Shown here piece by piece: positions 41,622 to 52,914 of a DNA stretch of 64,000 bases. The DNA is from Salminus brasiliensis. Lineage: Eukaryota > Chordata > Actinopteri > Characiformes > Bryconidae. The stretch covers positions 28,980,341 to 29,044,340 of the forward strand of contig NC_132892.1 in NCBI RefSeq assembly GCF_030463535.1, written 5' to 3'. Under the pieces are notes generated by a model, which saw nothing but the letters and a program-made list of their open reading frames with translations, did not search any database and was not told the DNA's origin. Position numbers and translations under genes: made by a program. The stretch's first letter is position 1. Every line of letters begins with the position of its first letter.

Positions 41622-43507
41622 CATTTGTTCTGACCACCATACAAGACCATAACTACAGCAAACTGTTTCTCAGTTGGGGAGGGGCTCATATTTTTCTAGG
41701 TTGTGACAAAAGGCATTTTACTTCAACCTTTAAGAAAGCTGTTCTCTAAATTCCGTCTAATATCTGAACATTTTCCAATAATCAATGAGGTCAACGCTTA
41801 TCAAATCCATAAACGTCCATATTTTCCATTTCGAACTCATTTCCAACACGAGATCATCTTAAAGCTGGAGACACGTCATGGTGGCATCGCCGTGTTTACT
41901 ATAAACAGAAGTCATTAATAAGTCATTAATACGCGATGCCTGTTGCCTTGGTGACAACGCGAGAAGTGTCGTAACGGGAGCTCAGTATTTGTACACGTTT
42001 TTTGTATACTTTAGGCAGTTCTTCTCAGCACAGATGCGTTTGCGGACGAAAGCGAGAGCGAATCATGTTGAGAAATGACACTGAGACTGGGGGGGTGGGG
42101 GTCCGTCCCCGTTTCCCTCCGCCCCACGCGAGACAAACACCACCTACCCCTTTGTAAATGACCCTTCATAGTGCTCGTGGCGTAGTGTTAGTAGTAAGCA
42201 AGCATTTAAAGGTTGTTCCCTTCAAAGTGCCTTTTGTTCACAGACTCCATCTTGTAAAACATGGAAAGTCCCAGTTCTTAAAAACAACAAAAAAAAAAGA
42301 CCTTCACCTTTCCTCATCCCTTTTTTTCAAGCTTTTCGAAGCCGTATATATATAGTATATAGTAATACAGGAAATGGATGTGATTTAGTTCTTTTTATTG
42401 TTCAATACTGGAAAAAAAGCAAAGGCAAAAAAAAAATATTGCTTCTTCTTTCTGTGTTTCCACAGTGTCTCTCTCTCTCTCTCTTCCCTCCCTTTCTCTT
42501 TTCTTCTCCTTTTGCGTTATTGGAGACGTCGTATGTCTTTTTACCCAGTCCTGTACCCACCCTTCTCAATTTCTCCCCTACTTTTATCAGAAGGGTTGGT
42601 AAAAAAAAGAAAAAAAGAGACGCTGAACTCTTTTATTTCCTCCTCTTCAGCAAAGTACCCCTCCCTCCACCCCAACCCTCCCCACCACCTTGTCTGTACG
42701 CTTCTTATTGTTATGCCATACCAATCTCTCCCATTCTACTGCTTCTTCTCCATTGTACTGCTAGTGTAAGTGAAATGTGGCCATTTGGGCTCTGTGGGGT
42801 CAGCTCTAGCTATAAATCGCCTGTTTACACTCATCTAGGGTCAGTCAACTGATCTCAGGTCAGCGTTAAACAAAGGGCAACCTACATGCCAGTGTAGTCG
42901 GGAATATTTTCATATACTTCAATATGTTTTTTGATGTTTTTTGCCTTGGGGAGGGGGGAGGGGGAGGGCTTAATACCTTGTGGTGGGTTAAATAACGGGC
43001 GCCAGCATCAATTTTGTGATCAACCAGTAGCTTTGCTGGAAGTGCAGAGGGCCGGGCCAAATTATGCAGCTCATGGTATTTAAAGAAAAATTCTAATTTA
43101 TTTGTTTGTACTTCAATTGTTTTGTACTTTATTTGAAATTGCTTCGATGCTTTCTATCAGGGTATGGTCCAGAAGGTTCTCTCTAAGAGAAGGTTGGACC
43201 TTAAAAACGTAATATAAAGCACCTTTGTATTGTAGAACAGCCAGGCTACTTGATACGAAACTGTTGATTGATGACTTGCTATAAGCACCTTATTGACAGA
43301 GCGTTAAACGTGAGGCAGGATGCATCAAACTTCAATGCACTTAAAAAAAAATCCACAGCGTTTTGTTTGCTTTAAAAAAAAAAAAGTGAACTCTGAAGGC
43401 TACGTTTTTAAAAATAGAAACTTCGGTATCGCTTTACTTGAATGGTTTATTATAGAAGCCTTGTAGATGCTCACTTAGAAGGTGAATGTAAATGATTGGC
43501 TATTGAA

Positions 43508-44245
43508 TGTAACCCGCACCTAACCCTAACCTTACCCTTACCCTTAGATCTAACCCTAGATCCCAACCCCAACCCTAACCCTAACCTTACCCTTACCCTT
43601 AGATCTAACCCTAGATCCCAACCCAACCCTAACCCTAACCTTACCCTTATCCTTAGATCAAACCCTAGATCCTAACCCCAACCTTAACCTTTGATCTAAC
43701 CCTAGATCCTAACCCCAACCCTAACCTTAACCTTACCCCTAAATCAGCCCTAAATCCTAACCCTAACCTTAATCTTACTATTAAATCAACCATAAAACCT
43801 AGAACTAACCTTAACCTTACCCCTAAATCAGGCCTAAATCCTAACCCTAACCTTAATCTTATTATTAAATCAACCATAAAACCTAAAACTAACCTCAACC
43901 TTACCCCTAAATCAGCCCTAAATCCTAACCCTAACCTTAATCTTATTATTAAATCAACCATAAAACCTAAAACTAACCTTAACCTTACCCCTAAATCAGC
44001 CCTAAATCCTAACTCTAACCCTAACCTAAACCTTAAATCTAGCCATAACCAAGGTTAGGGTTAAGGTTTGGGTTGATTTAAGAGTAAGATTAAGGTTAGA
44101 GTTAGGGTTAGGGTTATGATTTAGGGCTGAATTAAGGTTTAGGTTAAGGTTAAAGTAGGGTTAGGATTTAGGGCTAATTTAAGGGTAAGGTTGGGGTTAG
44201 GATTTAGAGTTAGATCTAAGGTTAAAGTTAGGGTTATGTGTAGTG
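43508..44245. repeat. Head-to-head telomere-like repeat (inverted)
   Basis: 43508-44040 is C-strand type (CCCTAACCCTAACC with CCTTACCCTTAGATC variants). 44050-44240 switches to G-strand type (AGGTTAGGGTTAAGG). Within the first arm an 84-bp higher-order unit recurs (CAGCCCTAAATCCTAACCCT ... CATAAAACCTAAAACTAACC) about four times; 84 is 14 hexamers. The switch near 44046 makes a foldback with arms of about 190 bp. A 98-codon frame on the complement with 28-residue repeats is a by-product of the 84-bp period. Confidence 0.93.
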
Positions 44246-44482
44246 TTATATTCAATATACAGTCATTTACATTCTGCTTAGAGTTCAGTTGTATTGAACA
44301 CAGATTCAGTTGAACATTAGTGAAATATCAGGTGCGCATCTTCGCATCATCTATAATGGACCATCTGAGTAAAGTGATACCGAAGTGTCTTAGGTCGGCA
44401 TTTCGGAAGCATTGCTACATTAAGTTGAGAGGTATTCAGTCAAATCAGTGTCAGTATTAGTAGTGCAGAACATGAGGGGCTT

Positions 44483-44532
<50 letters not shown>

Positions 44533-44753
44533 GACGTTCTTGGGCCCCCTGTACTCGCATATATATCCATCCCTAAAAGTCTTCTGCATCGTACTGCCTC
44601 ATCAAATCTGTCTGTTTTTGTTCTTCTTATTAATTGTTTTGCTTCCGTACGTTTGTGAGCTGCAGAGCCTTAGGCCTAGCGTAGTATAACCCTAATGCCT
44701 ACAGATTTCTACACCATCTCCCATCAGCAAAGTGGTGTGTTTGGTGTACTATT

Positions 44754-44768
44754 AGCACCCCCTAGTGG
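44754..44768 (-). promoter_or_regulatory. CTCF-like motif
   Basis: AGCACCCCCTAGTGG; complement CCACTAGGGGGTGCT, matching the CTCF core closely. Lies just beyond the likely nfix 3' end. Confidence 0.45.
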
Positions 44769-45309
44769 ACCCCGGTGTTCTGCACTCGCAGCAAAAGTGC
44801 CCATTTCAGCTAGCAGCCCCCTCAGAGCCCACTGGCAAAATGTGCATGTGTTAACTACAGATTCCTTTCCATTATAAAGAATTAAAAAAACAACAGTTTG
44901 TAAAGAGCAGCAACTGGTTGAATAAATGATGTTCTTGACTGTACAGATGCATCTGTCTGCTTTTCTTCCCCTGGTGGAGTGGAGTTTGTGATACAGAACT
45001 GACACCAGGAGGTGGACGAGGTGGTTGATTGGTTGGAGTTTGAAGTATTGAGCTACTGACAGCCTAAACACTCATGTTCTCCAGCCTTATCATGGAGGAC
45101 CACAACACTGCAGGCCTTCCATAGCACAGTGACTGAGGACAGATTTGGGAGGTGGGCTTTAAAGTTGAAAGGCCTCAGAGCAGTTGAAGCTTTCACATAG
45201 CTGGTTTCATCACACACCACTGGTCATAAGCACTGGTCATCAAGCCTCCTCCTGGAGATTCGCTTTCCTGGACTTTAGATTCGAAACCAAATCCAGCTCA
45301 ATCGGTCGT

Positions 45310-45530
45310 TCACTGTCCAATATGTCAAATGTTTGTGGACACCCCTTCTAATGAATGCATTCAGCTACTTTTAAGTCGAGGCTGTTGCTGACACAGATGT
45401 GCAAATGCACACACACACACTTACTGCTTTTCTAGTCCCCTGTAGAGAAGTACAGCCAATAGAATAAGACAGAACCTGTTGACCTCATGCTTAATGCCAG
45501 GTGTGGGCTAGAGGGGTATAAGGTCCCCTA
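45310..45530. mobile_element. MITE end fragment ('AAATGTTTGTGGACACC')
   Basis: AATATGTCAAATGTTTGTGG at 45318 and CCAATAGAATAAGAC/GAGGGGTATAAGGTCCC near 45458-45525 belong to the family at 665-1160. The rest of 44900-46370 has no recognised element; frames of 87 and 80 codons (45487, 45854) have no family resemblance. Confidence 0.5.
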
Positions 45531-46377
45531 TCACCCTGACCTTACTAAGGTGCTAATGTGCTACTTTGGAGAGACAAGGTTTTTGCATGACAGCAATGAC
45601 ATGCGGAGCTTCTTCAATCCTGTTGGAAAAGCATCTCAGGAGGCTTCAGACGACACTGCGAGAGGACACCAAGAGTGTGTAAAGTTTCATCAAGGTAAAG
45701 TAAGTGGAGTCAGTGGGTTGATGAGTGCAAGGAAACATGAATGCAGCTAAAGAATTTCCAGTGTTTAGTCATTTTTAAAGCGATGTTTTGTGAGCAGGTT
45801 TGAGGGAAAAATTGTGGTTCTGAACTAGCTGTGATGATTGGCTAGAGGGAGTCATGACAGAACTACATTTTGGGAGAAGGACCACACCCCGAACTCCTCC
45901 TCCCAGCCCAGAAGCCCCTTACATACCCCTTTTCTCAGATCAACTCTGGCTGCAGGCCACAGGAAAAGCTGTCCTGGACTCCAAGCCTAAAATATCCAGG
46001 ATATACACTCCAGTCCACCGTTTTCAACTTCTGAAAGAAAATCATAATATTCTGATGGAAGATTACAGGGAAACTGGAAATTGGTCTTTTAAATGATGAG
46101 CAATTGTGTTTAATGTGAGCAGGAACATAAACATAAAAGATGATGATAAGCTTTATTTGAGATGTACTTTACTGTTAACTTGCATATTTATTTAGATATA
46201 ATCTCACTGGTTTTTTACAAGAAAAATAATGAAAATGAATTCATTGATAGCAGCAATGGTCATTTTCTTAGTAGGACTAAGATTTCTGCATGTACTATAC
46301 ATCAGGGGCACCCCAGTCTGCTTCTATGTCTTAATATTCAGGGCCTATAAGAAGTATTCCCTGCTTGGATGTTTATT

Positions 46378-47352
46378 CTTTTTATCGCTTTTGTAAATAG
46401 AATTATGGTCAATATGAAAAGATTTGACAGGAAACTTCATAAAATCAATGTGAAAACAGATTTCTTCAAAGTAATGCCATTTAAAAATGACATAATGTAA
46501 AATAAGTGAGTGCATAAATATTCACCTTCCATTCTGTCAGTATTTCCAGTACAGGGGTGGGCAACTGGTGCTGAGGTGCGGCAGAGTTTGCTGATTTCCC
46601 TGCTCTAACAGAGCTACTAAACCTTAAACTAAGCAATTAGCTAAATCAGGAGTACCGAAACAGGAAAAGCACCAAAAACTGTGCAGGAATCCGACCCCCC
46701 AGGGCCGGAATTACCCATCCCTAATTTAATAGATGGCTGCAATCACAGCATTGAGTCTGTGTGGACAGGTCTCAGTTAGGCTTGCACATCTGGACACTGC
46801 AATTTTACTCCATTCCTTTTAGCACAACTGCTCAGGCTTTGTTAAATGCCTGAGGATCAGCTGCAGATCTGCCCATTGAAAATGAAGCATTTTAGTAATA
46901 TCAGATCTATTAAAGGAGCGTCTGTGTGCACTACAGATCAAAGTTTAGATAAAGTTCAGATAATTGAATGAAAATGTGAGGAGTAGAAGTAAAATTAAAA
47001 GTGAAAAATAATTACTCCAGTAAAGTATAGATAAGCAGAATTTCTACTTTGTTACTTGACATCTCTTCATTCAAAGATTGAGGTCTGGGCTTTGATTTGG
47101 CCACTCCAGAACATTCACCATGTCTTTAAACAATTTCTGTGTAGTGATCAGATTGTCCTACAGTGTTGCCCTGTAGTTTGCCCTGTCATTTTCCCCCCCT
47201 CTACCTTCACAAGCCTTCCAGGACCTGCTATCGACAAGGGTCTTATCATAGAGGATTTTCAGTGAAGGATGTCCATCTCCTGACTACTACTTTTTTTTAG
47301 CCATTTTTGCCAAAAAAAGACAAAGATTCTATTTATAAAAGCGATAAAAAGG
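46378..47352. mobile_element. DNA transposon remnant with about 25-bp terminal inverted repeats
   Basis: CTTTTTATCGCTTTTGTAAA near 46378-46398 is repeated in complement near 47330-47352 (TTTATAAAAGCGATAAAAAG), with one mismatch over about 25 bases. Internal blocks TTGAGTCTGTGTGGACAGG, GCACATCTGGACACTGCAAT, TTGGCCACTCCAGAACATTC and CTACCTTCACAAGCCTTCCA are hallmarks of a very common fish DNA element. It lacks a usable transposase frame. Confidence 0.75.
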
Positions 47353-48013
47353 GGATCGATCTTATTTTAATAGGCACAGTAAATGGATCTCATGTTGTAC
47401 TGGGGGATCAGGGGGTGTAGGGCTGGAACCGGACTGTAAATCAGTGTTAGGAAGCCATAAATGACACCGGGCACAACCGGGGTAGCAGTAAGACTCCATC
47501 ATTTATTCTTTAATCTCTGCACGTACAGAAACACGTTGGTTAGCTTAGCACAGGTATATACATTGTTTTGTTTAAAAAAAATGCTTCACCAATAGGGTTT
47601 TAAAATCTTTGCAAAAGATCTAAATTAAAGTAGGTAATGATCCTGTAACAGTTGGTGTTTGCCAAGCAAGCAAGACTTAACCCACCCAACCCCCAACCCC
47701 ACTCAGAACTGCTAACCTCGATGCACGTTTACAAGATTCGTCTCCAGATGAATCCAGTCATAGTCTGTGTTTTTTACACAGAGATTCTCCACTACACTCT
47801 TAAAAAGTGACACACGCCAGTGAGGAACTACTTGTGGTCCCCTGAAGAACTTTTCATTGGAGGATTCTTCAAAGCTGTGGTGCCCAAACTGGCCCTCAGG
47901 TTCTCCGATGGCCAGTTTGAGGACCAGTGCTTCAAAGAACCAGATTTGTAAATGAGTTATGAGTGAATTTTTATACCACATCATGGAGGACGACGACACT
48001 GCACATTTTTAGA

Positions 48014-48318
48014 ACATTTTTTTCCCTAGAAATTATCGTTCAGGCCGAGAACCAATTAGGAACCTTTATATAAGAGTCGCTTTCAGTCCACAACTAGCCT
48101 TAAAGGCTTAACCAGGAGCTGGGCCATGGTCGGATGTTTCTCCTAGAGCATCATGAGTACAGTGTTTCCAAGACCTGGTCTTTAAGTTTTGTTGATGCCA
48201 TTACCCTAACTGACCATGAGGACCCTAAGCTTGTCTGCGTAAGTCCATCAGTTTTCTGACCAATGAATTACAAGCAGGGTGTTGTTACAGTATGGCATAA
48301 TAACAATAATAATAATGC
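48014..48318 (+). repeat. Segmental duplication, copy 1
   Basis: TTTTTTTCCCTAGAAATTAT onward for about 300 bp is nearly identical to 49733-50034, in the same orientation about 1.7 kb apart. Copy 2 lacks a stretch corresponding to about 48200-48235 of this copy. Confidence 0.93.
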
Positions 48319-48454
48319 TGTTGGAGCCTCCTGATTGAGCCTTTAATTAGTCTAAAATCTCCCACCTTTACCATTGAAAACAAATCAGCAATTAAGGGGA
48401 GTGGCTTCAGCACCTGCCCACTGGCTTCCATTATGACTGGCTTTCTTTTACTAA

Positions 48455-48868
48455 ACACACTGATCAGCCAAGACATTAGCACCACTGCCAGGTAACGTGA
48501 AAACACTTCCACAGTGACATCTGTGATCGTAAAAACAGGAAACATGGACAAGCTCAGAAATCTGACCCAATCATGATGTTCTAGACGATTGGGTCATCAT
48601 CAACAGTCTTCTCCAAAACATCAGGCAGGGGTGTTCCTAGTATGCAGTGGTCAGTACCTATCAAAAGTGCTCCAACAAAGGGCAACCTGTGAACAGGGGC
48701 ACAATCCATGTAGGCTCCACCCCACCACTTGCAGGATCTGCTGCCAGGAACTACAGGACCCCCTCTGAGCTCTTGTGGATCCCGTGTCTCGAATGCTTAG
48801 ATGTGGCGGCACAAGGGGGAGCTACTCAATATTGGGCAGGTGGTGCTAATGTTATGACTGATCGCTGT
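48455..48868. mobile_element. Internally deleted Tc1-like transposon
   Basis: Left end CACTGATCAGCCAAGACATT (48458) and the complement of the right end CAGCGATCAGTCATAACATT (about 48866) are inverted repeats sharing TTAGCACCACTGCC or TTAGCACCACCTGCC. GGTCAGTACCTATCAAAAGT and GGGCAACCTGTGAACAGGGG match the early transposase region of a common fish Tc1 element, and the segment before the right end matches its last codons. The catalytic middle is deleted. It sits inside the region next to the duplicated block. Confidence 0.75.
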
Positions 48869-49069
48869 GTGTGTGTGTGTGTGTAAGGAACTGTTCCAAC
48901 AGTATAGCCTGTGATAAAGGACTGTATGTATGCTGCAGATGCAGCAGATCGAGATCGAGGAGCATTCCTTAAACATACCAAGCAGTTTAAAGGATAGAGA
49001 AATTCATGCTGTATTCCTCCCATGTTCTAAATGGTCCTTCTGTTCAGACCGACTTCACTACACTCCTAA

Positions 49070-49220
49070 AAGTAAAGGTGCTTCCAAGGGTTCTTTGATC
49101 CATGCCATGGAAGAACCACTTTCAGATCCATAAGGATATAAGATCAACTCTTCGAATGTCCTGGAACATCCCTGTTTTAAACATGGTTCTTTATAGAACC
49201 AAAGGTGGTTCTTCTACGAC
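49070..49220. repeat. GGTTCTTT-type dispersed repeat
   Basis: AAGGGTTCTTTGATCCATGC and AAAGGTGGTTCTTCTACGAC are arms of the same family as 22378-22999 and 38440-38830. Confidence 0.55.
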
Positions 49221-49555
49221 ATTGCTCAGAGAACCACAGGAAGCACCATTAAGTTTGAGAGCGTATGTGGAGATACACTCAGTCTGTCAGTTTGCTTTAG
49301 CAGTGAATACTAGCTTATACGTCATATATAGCTGAACCCTGATCAAGTACCTTTCTTAAAGGAGTACAGCTGTTTCAGCCTAATCTCTTATCTGCCACAT
49401 CTGTATCATATGGTTGATGACTACAGGCCATAATATCCCTACACGGACGTATTCACTCCGAACTGACTTCCAACACAAGTCACATATATACGATTTACTA
49501 AGTTGCAGTATATCTGTATAGTTACTGCTTTCAGAGCTAGAGGGCTAGTTTTGGA

Positions 49556-50330
49556 CGCCGGCAAATTTGCGGTAATTCATTATTAGTGTTGTGTTGATGT
49601 GTAGTTTTCCCAGCTTCTGCCCAATCGCAAAAGAGATACCTGTTCACACCTGGCGGTTTACTGTGGCTAATATCTGGATTGTTAACCGGTAAGAATTTGA
49701 ATACACTTAAAAAAAAATTTTTTTTTTTAAGTTTTTTTTTTTCCCTAGAAATTATCGTTCAGGCCGAGAACCATTTAGGAACCTTTATATAAGAGTCGCT
49801 TTCAGTCCACAACTAGCCTTAAAGGCCTAACCAGGAGCTGGGCCATGGCCGGACGTTTCTCCTAGAGCATCATGAGTACATAGTGTTTCCAAGACCTGGT
49901 CTTTAAGTTTGGTTGATGCCATTACCCTAAGCTTGTCTGCGACAAGGTTTTCTGACCAATGAATTACAAGCAGAGTGTTGTTACAGTATGACATAATATT
50001 ATTATTATCAATAATAATAATCATCATAATGCTGGTTGTTTAATGTTGCTAATACCTGGATTATAAACCGGTAAGAATTTGAATACACTTGATAGTCAAA
50101 TTTGTCTCTGATTAGTCTAGCCTCCAACTGCTATGTCCAGTGGGTGGGTGGGTGCCGTCACAGTACTGGTAGAAGTCTTGAGCTGCGGCTAGTTTTTGAC
50201 ACTGGCAAATTTGTGTTAATTCATTAAGTGTTGTGGTGTAAAGTGCAGTTTTCCCACATTCTGCCCAATCATCTGTTCACACCTGGCTGTTTAAACTGGC
50301 TAACACCTGCTGTGCATTGGCTAATATGCC
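49556..50330 (+). repeat. Segmental duplication, copy 2, nested in a second direct repeat
   Basis: 49733-50034 duplicates 48014-48318. It is flanked by a direct repeat of about 53 bp ending CCGGTAAGAATTTGAATACAC at 49659-49711 and 50038-50090. A third repeat (CTGGCAAATTTG ... GTTTTCCCA ... TCTGCCCAATC) occurs at about 49557-49630 and 50202-50280. Confidence 0.9.
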
Positions 50331-51529
50331 AATCAGCTCATATGCAATTTTCTATTGACATTTCTAATTTTGCAGCACTTTGTTTCCTTACTCCAGCAGC
50401 TGATGTTGATGAATGACAGCCGTTTAGAGTAAATAGCCTCTTGCTAAACGTGCTAAAACGTTGGTTTGTGGTTCGTTTCTGTGATGTTATGGACTTGATC
50501 ATGCCGGCACAGAATGCAGAGTTACAGACGGCAGGCATGGTGGCACCGGTAAACTGTAACTGGATCTAACATCTGAAAAAATTTATCTCTCACCACTTTC
50601 TGAAGCAGTCTGAGATCAAATTGGACGCATTTAAAATGTGTCTTGGTTGTGTTTACACCTGAATTCTTTACGTAGATAACCTCAGTCCAGATCTAATCCA
50701 AATACTCCAGACGCATTAAACGACCAGGTGTGAACAAATCCAGAGTGAAAGTAACTGGAACTTCTTTCCTCTGAAGCTTTGGTCTCGTCAGAGGAGCCGC
50801 ACACTTCAAATGTTTCAAATGTCACAGAACTAAGCGATGGCCCAGTGCAAGTGCGGAGCCAGAACTGGTTGAAGGACTGACCGATACGTCACAGATGCAG
50901 CAGCTAGAAACCAGGCTGAAAGCTGAACTGTTCCTTGAGGTTCCGCTGACCTGCTCAATCCACTAACTGACCTTTGGAAACGGCTTAAACTACACTACAA
51001 TCGCTTGAAGCACGTCTTACTTTGGCCTAGCGTATAGATACGTCTACTGCAGTTGTTGGTGTGAGCCTGTGTGTGGTAGGGTGTTCAAAAAGAGCAGATA
51101 TTAAAAGAATACTACACCGTAAACCTAGAATCCATTACTTAAATAAACTATGTAAGATTTTGAAGCACGTATTTTGGAAACTGTAGTGTTTCAGAAATGT
51201 TTATAGTGATAAATTAGGAGATTGTACTGAATGAAGTCCTACAGGAAATGTCTATTTGCATGTATTGCACCCAAGCCCAATACAGGCCTTATGAAATGTT
51301 GGCTACATGTTTAGGATGGACACCATAATGCGGAGTATACAACTTAGAATCAGAAGTTTGGGCTACATGGTCCAGAATAATTGTGTATACATTCATATAA
51401 AAGGTTTGTTTCCAGAAATAGACCGGAGTTATGAGGCTAAGGTAGCTAACAAGTAATGGAAGTGTATCTGCTCATTCCCATCATTCCCAAAATAAAAAGG
51501 ATAAAAAATATATATATAATAAAAGAACT

Positions 51530-51915
51530 GATCCAGATTTTGTTGGAGTAACTGTCTCTACTGTCCAGGAAAGAAGGCTTTCTACTAGATTTTAGTAAAG
51601 TAGGAGGAGCATTGCTGTGAGGTGAGGATGTTAGATGATTACCTCCTCATCTCATCTCAAAAGCATTAGATAGAGCACCACCATCATTCCAGAGGAAAAC
51701 AGTTCCTTGGAGATGAGTTAGGAAATTCGGGATGAGGTGAGGTGGTGATCGTCCAACATCCTGACCTCATGAACACTCTTGTAACTGAATATAATCAAAT
51801 GCAAAGCAGTGCGCCTCGGACAGTTACTCCAACACCAGCAGGATCAACTCTTTAATACCCTTGATTTCAAAAGAAACAATACAGAAAGTATTGGTGTCCC
51901 AATACTTTTGTCCAT
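51530..51915. mobile_element. MITE, 'AAAAGTATTGG' family, nested
   Basis: Shares TTTGTTGGAGTAACTGTCTC, TTCTACTAGATTTTAG and the terminal GTCCCAATACTTTTGTCC with 665-1160 and 52985-53395. It also contains an internal inverted segment (GAGGTGAGGATGTTAGATGA and the complement of GTCCAACATCCTGACCTCAT). Confidence 0.65.
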
Positions 51916-52328
51916 ATTTTGTAAATAACGTTTGCAAGCGTATTTGCCGTTTACTCGAATGTTCTAAATGAGAAAATCCACATTTTCATTGTAAAGAAAA
52001 ATCAGCTAATTCATATTACAACATATAGAGTTGTGCGCGAGAGCAAATGCTTACGCAACACTTACGCAAACAGCATTATTTATTAGAAACTGCATTCTGT
52101 TTCTTGTGCAGCGGTTAAATAATCTCAATCAATATCAGACTTGCTTATGTGGTTTAGGACTGCAGTTTGTGTAATGCTAATTGGTGGGGCATAGACTTCC
52201 ATTGCTTGTTAGCTACATTAGCTTCGCAAGTCCAGAGCAAAACCAAAAAAGGAGCAAAGGAGGTCAGTAAGAGTGAAGTCTGGATAAACGTGATGCCGAT
52301 CTGTGACCATGTGGGTGGTGTGGTGGTA

Positions 52329-52334
52329 TTTATT
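52329..52334 (-). terminator. rad23a: Candidate rad23a poly(A) signal
   Basis: TTTATT on the + strand gives AATAAA on the complement, about 480 nt past the rad23a stop. It lies close to or within the element at 51138-52424, so it may be transposon-supplied. Confidence 0.3.
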
Positions 52335-52809
52335 TTTTAATTGACTGTATACTACATCGGAGAGTACGTGGCGCCGTCCTTAGAAATTAAAACGTTCAAA
52401 ATCTTACATAGTGCAGCTTTAAACATTTCTTAACTGTTAATATTTCCTCCGGAAAATGATTATACATACACACACATGCTCATACAAACCTAAACACAGC
52501 AATACTATCTAATGACACTTCCTCTGCACCTTCAGTCAGATATCCCAGCTATGACCAGCTATCACACTCTCTCTCGCACTCGCACACACGCCTCGTACAC
52601 GCCGAAGTGCATTCATTCAGTCGGACTGATTGTAATTTGTGCCTTTCCCACCCCGGCCCCGTAACGCTCATCTGCAGCCCTGCCCAGCTGTACGCATTTC
52701 CCCTAACTGAACAGAATAATGGCAAGAACTGGTGTCTAAAGAGAACACAGCGCTTGTGTAGGGAGGTGAAGGGGCGGGGCTCTGGTGAGGGGGGCAGGGT
52801 TTATACATT

Positions 52810-52914
52810 TCATTCGTCCTGATTGAGCAGGAAGTTTGCAGCCAGGTTTTCATTTTTCTCACAGGCGAAGTACGCCTGCACCACCAGCGCCTCAGGGAAA
52901 CCCAGAGCTTTTAA
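52810..52914 (-). CDS. rad23a: rad23a exon 9 (UBA2 C-terminus and stop)
   Basis: On the complement, acceptor CTCTCAG before TTAAAAGC. Encodes [20 protein letters not shown] and [14 protein letters not shown] then TGA. The GF(P)E loop and the NLAANFLL helix are standard UBA2. The polypyrimidine tract is CT/CTTT-rich (52915-52945). Confidence 0.97.
   Translation of the reverse strand, partial: LKALGFPEALVVQAYFACEKNENLAANFLLNQDE

Larger units (their letters stand above)
35026..43250 (+). other. nfix: Probable nfix 3' UTR (3' end uncertain)
   Basis: No downstream coding exon is seen. NFI transcripts have multi-kilobase 3' UTRs. 41640-43250 is UTR-like: long unique T-rich stretches, no frames. 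An AATATAAAGC variant poly(A) signal lies at about 43210 and canonical AATAAA at about 36391 and 44921, so shorter or longer forms are possible. An intact GTATGG donor-like site follows CTAG at 35087, so further UTR splicing cannot be excluded. Confidence 0.4.
51138..52424. mobile_element. TTAA-bounded element with CTATGTAAGATTTTGAA ends (composite)
   Basis: CTATGTAAGATTTTGAAGC at 51147 and, in complement at 52395-52418, CACTATGTAAGATTTTGAAC form inverted ends, with TTAA nearby on both sides. About 1.3 kb apart, with a MITE of the 665-1160 family nested at 51530-51915. The right end is a familiar fish repeat end. Confidence 0.55.

Noticed and set aside
43665..43961. 98-codon frame on the complement with regular 28-residue repeats
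   Set aside because: The regularity follows from the 84-bp period of the telomere-like repeat, which is a multiple of three.
45854..46096. 80-codon + frame in the intergenic region
   Set aside because: No recognisable domain, no neighbours, surrounded by MITE fragments.
43250..52800. dand5 or gadd45gip1 coding sequence
   Set aside because: Expected from human gene order, but no cysteine-knot or CRIF1-like frame is visible by eye; cannot exclude tiny diverged exons.
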